From RUG721 sp040307385 (lineage in GTDB: Bacteria > Actinomycetota > Coriobacteriia > Coriobacteriales > Atopobiaceae), in the NCBI GenBank assembly GCA_040307385.1, contig JAWRJQ010000049.1:1-10730 (forward strand): DNA of 10,730 nt. The letters are read 5' to 3'. The translations under genes and the position numbers were made by a program. Below are positions 6,034 to 10,730 of the stretch, in pieces. Position 1 is the stretch's first letter. Each line of letters starts with the position of its first letter. The notes beneath the pieces were generated by a model. That model had not been told where the DNA came from. It did not search any database and was given only the letters and a program-made list of their open reading frames with translations.

Positions 6034-7200
6034 CTAGAGGCGTGAAGGCAGGCGCACGGCGAACACCGTTCCAGACTCGGAGCTCTCCTCAACCTGCAGG
6101 CTGCCCCCATGGAGCCGCACCACCTCCCAGGCGAGCGCGAGACCGAGGCCGACGCCCCCCATGCTCCGGCTGCGGGACTTGTCCACGCGATAAAACGGCT
6201 GGAAGATGCTCTTCTGGGCTTCCTTCGGGATGCCCCGTCCCGTATCGGCGACGCAGATCGTCGCCGCATCGTCCTCGGCGGCAACCGAGACGGTGACCCT
6301 GCCGCCCGGCACGTTGTACTTGATGCCGTTCTCCACGAGGTTGAACAGGAGCCGATACAGCAGCAGGTCGCTTCCCGTCACGCGCTCCGGCGATCCCTCT
6401 TGCACAAGCTCCACGTCCCGGCTGTCTGCAAGCGGCTCCAGATCGGCCAGAACCTCCTCGATGAGCGGTCCGAGCTCGACGATCCCCTCGCGCGGGACCT
6501 CTTCCAGCTCGCTCATGGCAAGAAGGGTTTTGACCATGTCCGACATCCGCTCCACCTGTTCCGCGAGAAGGGCTGCGGCGCCTTCTCCGCCGGCTGCTGG
6601 GTCCCGTTGCCACAGATCAAGCCGCGCCTGCATGAGGGCAAGCGGCGTGCGCAGCTCATGCGCGGCGTTTCCCGCAAACTGGCCCTGCGCGTCGAAGGCC
6701 TCCGACAGGCGCTCCAGCATGCGGTTGATGGATCGGCTGAGTGCCCGGAATTCCGGAATCGTGTCTTCGGCCAGCTTGATCTCCGTCAGGTTCTTCGCCT
6801 GTATCTGCTCGGCCTGGGCGGAGAAGTCATGCAGTGGCTTGAGGGAAAACCCGCTGACAAAGTAGGCGATCACACTGCCGGCAAGCGTCACCGCGATCGT
6901 CAGGGCCCATCCGTTCGCGGCAAAGCCGGACTTCGTCTGCGCCAGCTCGCTGAAGAAGCTCTCATAGAACCGGTCAAACTCCTCTTGCGTCATGTCGATG
7001 ACGATGGCATCGTCCACGTCCGGGATGCCGCCCGCGCCGCTATCTCCGCCAACATCGCTGTACTCCACCACGTACTCGCCCAAAGCATCGATGTGATAGG
7101 ATCCGGAGCGATAGAGCAGGAGGTTCAGCATGGTGCAGGTCGCGGCGATCAGGAGCGCCGTCATCAGCGTGATTCTCAACTGGAAGGAGAGCCGCTTCAT
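6034..7200 (-). CDS. Membrane sensor histidine kinase (HAMP, HisKA, HATPase_c)
   Basis: A 388-residue kinase. Transmembrane helices lie at about 8-30 and 97-119 and enclose a short acidic extracytoplasmic segment (33-96) without cysteines. A HAMP-like linker follows (LKPLHDFSAQAEQIQ). The phosphoacceptor is H181 in AAHELRTPLA. The ATP-binding domain has the N box NLVENGIKYN (N287, N291), DTGRGIP (319-325) and GGVGLGLAL. All catalytic boxes are present. ATG 7200 overlaps the regulator's stop codon as ATGA, so the pair is translationally coupled. A longer open frame upstream is the regulator gene read in another frame. What it senses is unknown; the divergent redox operon suggests an envelope redox or thiol stress signal, but this is inferred from position only. 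Confidence 0.92.
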   Translation of the reverse strand: MKRLSFQLRITLMTALLIAATCTMLNLLLYRSGSYHIDALGEYVVEYSDVGGDSGAGGIPDVDDAIVIDMTQEEFDRFYESFFSELAQTKSGFAANGWALTIAVTLAGSVIAYFVSGFSLKPLHDFSAQAEQIQAKNLTEIKLAEDTIPEFRALSRSINRMLERLSEAFDAQGQFAGNAAHELRTPLALMQARLDLWQRDPAAGGEGAAALLAEQVERMSDMVKTLLAMSELEEVPREGIVELGPLIEEVLADLEPLADSRDVELVQEGSPERVTGSDLLLYRLLFNLVENGIKYNVPGGRVTVSVAAEDDAATICVADTGRGIPKEAQKSIFQPFYRVDKSRSRSMGGVGLGLALAWEVVRLHGGSLQVEESSESGTVFAVRLPSRL

Positions 7201-7874
7201 CGCGGATCGCCTCCCATCACGTACCCTTCCCCGATCCGGTTTAGGATCGGGTCGTGTCCGAGCGCTGCCTTGAGCTTCTTGCGCAGGGAGGACATGTGCA
7301 CGCGGATCGAATTGCTGAACCTGTCCACGCTCGCATCCCACACATGCTCGATAAGCTCTTCCTGGCTGACGGGGCGCCCTTGGTTGAGCAGCAGGTACTC
7401 CAAGACGCCCGTCTCTTTCCTGGTCAGCGAGACTTTCTTGCCCTTGACGCTTGCAATGCGGCTTTTCGTATCGAAAGCGATCTCCCCGCAGACGAGGCAA
7501 ACGTCCTGCTGGACGAACCGTCGCCGCAAGAGGTTGCGGACGCGCGCCTCGAGCTCGTCGAGATGGAACGGCTTGGGGAGGTAGTCGTTCGCTCCGGCGT
7601 CCAGGCCTCTCACCCGATCCTTGATCGCGTTTCTCGCGGAGAGGATCAGCACTTTGGTCTCCGTGTCGTGGGAACGCAGGTCGCTCAGAAGCTCCATCCC
7701 ATCCCTTCCCGGCAGGTTCAGGTCGAGCACAACCAAGTCGTAGCTTTCCGAGACCAGGTAATCGCTCGCTGCGTCCCCATCAAGGCAGGCATCCACTTCA
7801 TAGCCTGCCTGTCTCAGGCTCGTTGCCACCATATCGCACAGTGCCCCCTCATCCTCCACAACTAAAATCCGCAC
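7197..7874 (-). CDS. OmpR/PhoB-family response regulator
   Basis: A 225-residue regulator. The receiver domain (1-115) has the acidic pair E7/D8, phosphoacceptor D51 in LVVLDLNLPG, S79 and K101 in YLPKPF. The winged-helix output domain (about 130-225) contains SLTRKETGVLEYLLLNQG, SNSIRVHMSSLRKKL and the wing NRIGEGYVM. The start is the GTG at 7874, with AAGGAG seven bases upstream. It gives the standard RILVVEDE opening, while the upstream ATG at 7916 would add 14 atypical residues. It is co-transcribed with the kinase. It probably controls its own operon and the divergent Fe-S/TlpA operon through the dyad at 7928-7968; that target is inferred. Confidence 0.93.
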   Translation of the reverse strand: MRILVVEDEGALCDMVATSLRQAGYEVDACLDGDAASDYLVSESYDLVVLDLNLPGRDGMELLSDLRSHDTETKVLILSARNAIKDRVRGLDAGANDYLPKPFHLDELEARVRNLLRRRFVQQDVCLVCGEIAFDTKSRIASVKGKKVSLTRKETGVLEYLLLNQGRPVSQEELIEHVWDASVDRFSNSIRVHMSSLRKKLKAALGHDPILNRIGEGYVMGGDPR

Positions 7875-7927
7875 GTTCCATCTCCTTTTCTTTGCTCGCG
7901 TACTGACGTACAGCATAGCAAGCCCCT

Positions 7928-7968
7928 ATAAAATCGGCGTTAACTCGGCGGCTTAACGGAGATTTTAT
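7928..7968. promoter_or_regulatory. 41-bp dyad between the two-component and redox operons
   Basis: ATAAAATCGGCGTTAA (7928-7943) and TTAACGGAGATTTTAT (7953-7968) are inverted copies (14 of 16 positions) around a 9-bp centre, CTCGGCGGC. Because of the symmetry each strand carries a TTAA-type -35-like hexamer 17 bp from a TTTTAT -10-like hexamer pointing outward, so it could be a bidirectional promoter. On the minus strand the GTTAA core also recurs with a 13-bp period. The best explanation is a shared operator/promoter, with the OmpR-type regulator as the likely binder. Confidence 0.6.
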
Positions 7969-8006
7969 CTGCGGGCGAGCATCATTGCCGCAGAGACGGA
8001 GAAAGG

Positions 8007-8162
8007 ATGTGGGTCATGGTTTCGAGAAGGAAAGCGGGTGCGCAGGTGATCCTGCTTGCCACAGGCGGTCTGTTCATCGCCTTGGGAATCCTGCGTGGTG
8101 AGATGGCGGAGGTGCTTGCGAAGGCGATCAAGATATGTCTGGAGTGTGTTGGCATTGGGTAA
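8007..8162 (+). CDS. CD1871A-like small CXXC membrane protein
   Basis: A 51-residue protein: a basic N-terminus (VSRRKAG), one hydrophobic helix (about 12-29, QVILLATGGLFIALGILR) and a short tail, GEMAEVLAKAIKICLECVGIG, with the motif C44-L-E-C47 four residues from the end. The layout, the RGE-x-(x)-VL-x-KA-I-x-ICLECIGIG tail and the position before a Fe-S membrane protein fit what I know as the CD1871A family of CXXC motif-containing proteins, whose function is not established. ATG 8007 has GGAG five bases upstream; a second ATG at 8016 is possible. The last codons overlap the start of the next gene, which implies coupled translation. The CXXC may pass electrons or bind a metal or Fe-S cluster with its partner (inferred). 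Confidence 0.8.
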   Translation: MWVMVSRRKAGAQVILLATGGLFIALGILRGEMAEVLAKAIKICLECVGIG

Positions 8163-9057
8163 GCGAACCGTCTCTTCTGCGCTTGCACGCTTCCGGGGAT
8201 TCGTCCAGGCTGGAGCAACGCTCATGAGCAACATCCACCTTCCCAATTTCTTCCGGGGAGAGATCTACCAGGGTGCGGGGAAGGCCGTGTGCGTTCCGGG
8301 GCTCAACTGCTATTCCTGTCCAGGGGCTTCCGCGAGCTGCCCTATCGGCGCGTTGCAGGCGTCCATCGGCTCGTCGCACTTCCGCTTCGCCTACTACATC
8401 ACGGGCATCCTGATTCTGTTCGGGGTGCTGCTCGGGCGATTCATCTGCGGCTTTCTCTGCCCGTTCGGGTGGTTCCAGGAGCTTGCGCACAAGCTGCCGA
8501 CGAAGAAGCTCTCGACGAAGAGGCTCAAGCCGCTGCGCTACGTGAAGTATGCCGTTTTGCTGGTCGCGGTGCTTCTGCTGCCCGTTCTTCTCACGAACGA
8601 CCTCGGCATGGGGAGCCCGTACTTCTGCAAGTACATCTGCCCGCAAGGGGTGCTCGAGGGTGCGCTGCCGCTCGCCCTTGCGAACAGCGGCATCCGGGCG
8701 GCGCTGGGCTCGCTGTTCAATCTGAAGCTGACGATCCTCGTGGCCATCATCATCGCGAGCGTCGTGTTCTTCCGTCCCTTCTGCAAGTGGATCTGCCCGC
8801 TCGGGGCTCTGTATGCCCTGTTCAACAAGGTGTCGCTTCTGCAGCTGCAGGTCGATCCCCTCCGGTGCGTTTCCTGCGGCCGCTGCGCGAAGGCGTGCAA
8901 GATGGATGTGGATGTGACGAAGGCGCCCAACCACAGCGAATGCATCCGCTGCGGCATGTGCATCAGCGCCTGCCCCAAAGAGGCGATCCGCTTCCGCTAT
9001 GGATTCGGCTCGAAAGGAGTGGATGCCAGACGGCAATGCAGCGCTAGAAACGAATAG
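8155..9057 (+). CDS. NapH-like 4Fe-4S polyferredoxin membrane protein
   Basis: About 300 residues. After an N-terminal cysteine group (C46, C52, C55, C62; CVPGLNCYSCPG and SCPIGA) come hydrophobic helices at about 79-108, 127-145 and 188-206, with three C-x3-C-P loops: ICGFLCPFG (C98/C102), FCKYICPQG (C158/C162) and FCKWICPLG (C210/C214). The C-terminus has two ferredoxin motifs, CVSCGRCAKAC (238-248) and CIRCGMCISACPKEAI (263-273), each able to hold a [4Fe-4S] cluster. NapH/YccM-type proteins carry electrons at the membrane. The start is uncertain: TTG 8155 overlaps the miniprotein stop by 8 nt and keeps the ARFRGFVQAGATL region I expect to be conserved, while ATG 8224 has a fine Shine-Dalgarno (GGAG, 8-base spacing) but omits it. 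Flanked by CXXC and thioredoxin-fold proteins, it is the probable electron donor in this operon. Confidence 0.88.
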   Translation: MGKRTVSSALARFRGFVQAGATLMSNIHLPNFFRGEIYQGAGKAVCVPGLNCYSCPGASASCPIGALQASIGSSHFRFAYYITGILILFGVLLGRFICGFLCPFGWFQELAHKLPTKKLSTKRLKPLRYVKYAVLLVAVLLLPVLLTNDLGMGSPYFCKYICPQGVLEGALPLALANSGIRAALGSLFNLKLTILVAIIIASVVFFRPFCKWICPLGALYALFNKVSLLQLQVDPLRCVSCGRCAKACKMDVDVTKAPNHSECIRCGMCISACPKEAIRFRYGFGSKGVDARRQCSARNE

Positions 9058-9095
9058 CACGTATGCAATACCTATACGAATGGAGGAAACGAGAT

Positions 9096-10010
9096 ATGAA
9101 AAAATGGATAGGCGTTTTCCTGGCTATGGCCCTTCTGCTCCCTCTGGGCGCCTGCGGCGCGAAGGGTGCGGCGCCCTCGACCGATGCGCAAGATGCGGCA
9201 AGCTCGAATGACGCACCGGCGAATGCGACGTCACCGGATGCCAGCGGGGAGCTGGACAAGAAGATCGAGGAGAAGATCGCGGAGATAAACGCTGTTCTGG
9301 AAGGCAATGCGGAGCTTTGGAACCGGCTCATCGAGAAGATGGATACCCAGCCCAACCTCATCTACGATGGAAAGGTGTACAGCCAGTATCTTTCCGAAGC
9401 GCTCGATGCCAACCGGGACCTCTTCTCGGAGGAGGAGTTGCAGGCGCTCAAGAAGGACATCGAGCAGATCAAGAAGCTGGAAGACGAGCTCGCCGTCCTA
9501 GATGAGGAGCTTGCGCGCAGCATCGGGGCGCGGGACACGTCCCAGAAAGCCTTCCCCGCCTTCGCGGGCCGGGATCTGGACGGGAAGAAGGTCGATAGCG
9601 GCCTGTTCGCGAACAACGCCGTGACCGTCGTCAACTTCTGGTTCAGCAGCTGCCAGGCCTGCGTTGCCGAGCTCGATAAGCTCGATGAGCTGAATCAGAC
9701 GCTGCAAGGGCAGGGCGGCGCCGTTATCGGATTCAACACCGATACCTTCGGCGGTGACGAGAAGGCCATCGCCGAGGCGAAGGGCATCCTCGAGAAGAAG
9801 TCCGCACGCTACCAGAACGTGTGGGTCGAGACGGGGAGCGACCTGGCCAACCTCACCCACGGCTTCGCCGGGTATCCGATCACCTTCGTGGTTGACCGCA
9901 ACGGCAACGTCGTGGGCGAGCCGGTGCTCGGCGGAATCGACAATCCCGCTGTCATGGAGCTTCTGCAGGCGCAGATCGACACGGCGCTGCAGCAGGATAA
10001 GCTGTCCTAG
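9096..10010 (+). CDS. TlpA-like thioredoxin-fold lipoprotein with a helical spacer
   Basis: A 304-residue exported lipoprotein. The signal peptide ends in the lipobox LGAC, with C20 as the lipid-modified cysteine. A low-complexity Ala/Ser/Asp linker runs to about 50. A charged, probably coiled-coil segment (about 52-145; KKIEEKIAEINAVLEG, then EELQALKKDIEQIKKLEDEL) is unusual for TlpA. The thioredoxin/AhpC-TSA-type domain (about 155-290) has FPAFAGRDLDGKKV, the active site NFWFSSCQACVAEL (C186/C189) and the cis-proline in GYPITFVVD (P261). It should act outside the membrane as a thiol-disulfide oxidoreductase. The start is ATG 9096 with GGAGG nine bases upstream; 11 extra upstream in-frame residues lack signal-peptide character. 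No CcdA-type partner is in the window, so the Fe-S protein just upstream is the likely reductant (inference). Confidence 0.9.
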   Translation: MKKWIGVFLAMALLLPLGACGAKGAAPSTDAQDAASSNDAPANATSPDASGELDKKIEEKIAEINAVLEGNAELWNRLIEKMDTQPNLIYDGKVYSQYLSEALDANRDLFSEEELQALKKDIEQIKKLEDELAVLDEELARSIGARDTSQKAFPAFAGRDLDGKKVDSGLFANNAVTVVNFWFSSCQACVAELDKLDELNQTLQGQGGAVIGFNTDTFGGDEKAIAEAKGILEKKSARYQNVWVETGSDLANLTHGFAGYPITFVVDRNGNVVGEPVLGGIDNPAVMELLQAQIDTALQQDKLS

Positions 10011-10023
10011 ACGCAGTGGCGGG

Positions 10024-10038
10024 CGCGGCCTCCCCGCG
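10024..10038. other. Short GC hairpin between the lipoprotein and protease genes
   Basis: CGCGG and CCGCG form a 5-bp stem with a 5-base loop, 14 bases after the lipoprotein stop, and a GC-rich second half could extend it with bulges. There is no T-run, so it is not a confident terminator. It may lower expression of the downstream gene or stabilise the upstream mRNA end. Confidence 0.3.
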
Positions 10039-10081
10039 GGCGCCGTGCCCGTCCTTATCGAATGGAAAGGAGTGCAACAAC

Positions 10082-10730
10082 GTGAAAAACTCGAAAGGAC
10101 CACCCTTCGTGCTGGCGTGCGCGATCGTATACGTCGCCGTGATGGGGGTGTCGAACCACATCGTCTACCGATACTTCCACGCAAGCTATACGGGGGATGG
10201 GTACGCCAAGGCGATGCTGCCCTTCCTGGCCCTTTTGGCCGTGGGCTCGCTTGCCTGCCTGCACGCTGGCAGGAATCGGCTTCGCCCATCATGGGAGGGA
10301 GCAGGAGGCTGCCCCTCTTCCTTATCTGCTTCGTGCCTCTCGTAGGCATGTCCCTGTATTACCTGGCGACAAACGGGACGTTGACGGCGGCGTTCCTGAT
10401 CCCGCTCGCAACGACGGTTCTGGTGGGAATCGCCGAGGAGACGATGTTTCGTCGGGTCCTGTATGTGGGGCTTCGCCGGGAGTATGGCGGGCAGGATTCC
10501 AATAAGCCGCTGCTGATCGCAGCCTTGATGTTCAGCCTCCTCCATGCGGTGAACATCTTTGCGGGCGCGGGCGTGCAGGCTGTGCTGGTGCAGCTTGCCC
10601 TCACCTTCATTGCCGGCCTCTATTTCGCCCTGATGTACGAGCGCACGCAGAGCATCGTCCTCTTGATGGCCCTGCATGCGCTTTGGGATTTTCTGCTGGT
10701 CAGCGATGCACGCGCGCAGTCCCGGCGATT
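10082..10730 (+). pseudogene. CPBP-family intramembrane metalloprotease, frameshifted and cut by the window end
   Basis: The gene starts at GTG 10082 with AAGGAG nine bases upstream. The first frame encodes two membrane helices (FVLACAIVYVAVMGV; AMLPFLALLAVGSLACL) and then degenerates to a stop at 10343-10345. From about 10265-10310 the conserved sequence continues one frame over (LPLFLICFVPLVGMSLYYL). It goes on to the three CPBP/Abi signatures: EETMFRR (Glu pair at 10435-10440, Arg at 10450-10452), FSLLH (His at 10543-10545) and HALWD (His at 10674-10676). The motifs are intact, so the damage is one small indel. A sequencing error, a fresh mutation, or a separate start such as ATG 10291 (no Shine-Dalgarno) cannot be excluded. 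The family cleaves prenylated or other membrane-protein substrates. It is the fourth gene of the redox operon, and its stop codon lies beyond the window. Confidence 0.75.

Noticed and set aside
3895..6045. A 716-codon open frame on the plus strand
   Set aside because: It runs antisense to the regulator, DUF2804 and acetyltransferase genes, all of which have clear family motifs. Long antisense frames are expected at this GC content, and its translation shows no recognisable domain.
7201..7500. A start for the histidine kinase 100 codons further upstream
   Set aside because: This would read through the regulator gene in another frame; the residues are not kinase-like, and ATG 7200 forms the classic ATGA overlap.
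6109..7584. A 491-codon plus-strand open frame
   Set aside because: Antisense shadow of the histidine kinase and response regulator; no domain signals.
1..10730. CRISPR arrays, rRNA, tRNA, riboswitches or phage genes
   Set aside because: No regularly spaced direct repeats, no structural RNA signatures and no phage structural or integrase motifs were seen by eye on either strand.

Overview
The window is GC-rich, with tightly packed genes and frequent GTG/TTG starts backed by strong Shine-Dalgarno sites. Its gene content (a CD1871A-type CXXC miniprotein beside a NapH-like Fe-S membrane protein, a TlpA-like lipoprotein, DUF2804, an XRE-TPR regulator) suggests an anaerobic gut-type actinobacterium of the Coriobacteriia/Eggerthellaceae kind. 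This placement is inferred from gene content and base composition only.

Left end (1-1800): a decayed accessory region. On the minus strand, a piece of glucuronate isomerase (uxaC) is joined out of frame to a piece of KDPG aldolase (eda). The uxaC homology stops exactly where an IS256-family element begins. The element (245-1505) has recognisable 23-bp terminal inverted repeats and a transposase broken by internal deletions and a frameshift. No target duplication is visible, and the rest of uxaC is not on the other side. About 290 bp of non-coding DNA follows, ending in a large fold-back repeat (two 34-bp arms, 31 of 34 positions complementary) that abuts the next gene's stop codon.

Middle (1799-6036): minus-strand genes in transcription order are a GNAT acetyltransferase, a DUF2804 protein, an XRE-type regulator with a TPR-like C-terminal part, and an MFS exporter. 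DUF2804, the regulator and the MFS gene look like one operon. It starts at a TATAAT box with a 10-bp palindrome just upstream, and the MFS ribosome binding site lies inside a 7-bp hairpin stem.

Right end (6034-10730): two divergent transcription units share a 132-bp gap centred on a 41-bp dyad. Leftward is an OmpR-type two-component system (regulator then sensor kinase, ATGA overlap). Rightward is a redox operon: the CD1871A-like miniprotein (51 aa), a NapH-like polyferredoxin membrane protein overlapping it by 8 nt, a thioredoxin-fold lipoprotein with a CQAC active site and a long helical spacer, and a CPBP-family membrane protease interrupted by a frameshift and cut by the window edge. The best reading is a sensor-controlled path that carries electrons across the membrane to an extracytoplasmic thiol protein. 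That function is inferred, and this unit is the most interesting part of the window.
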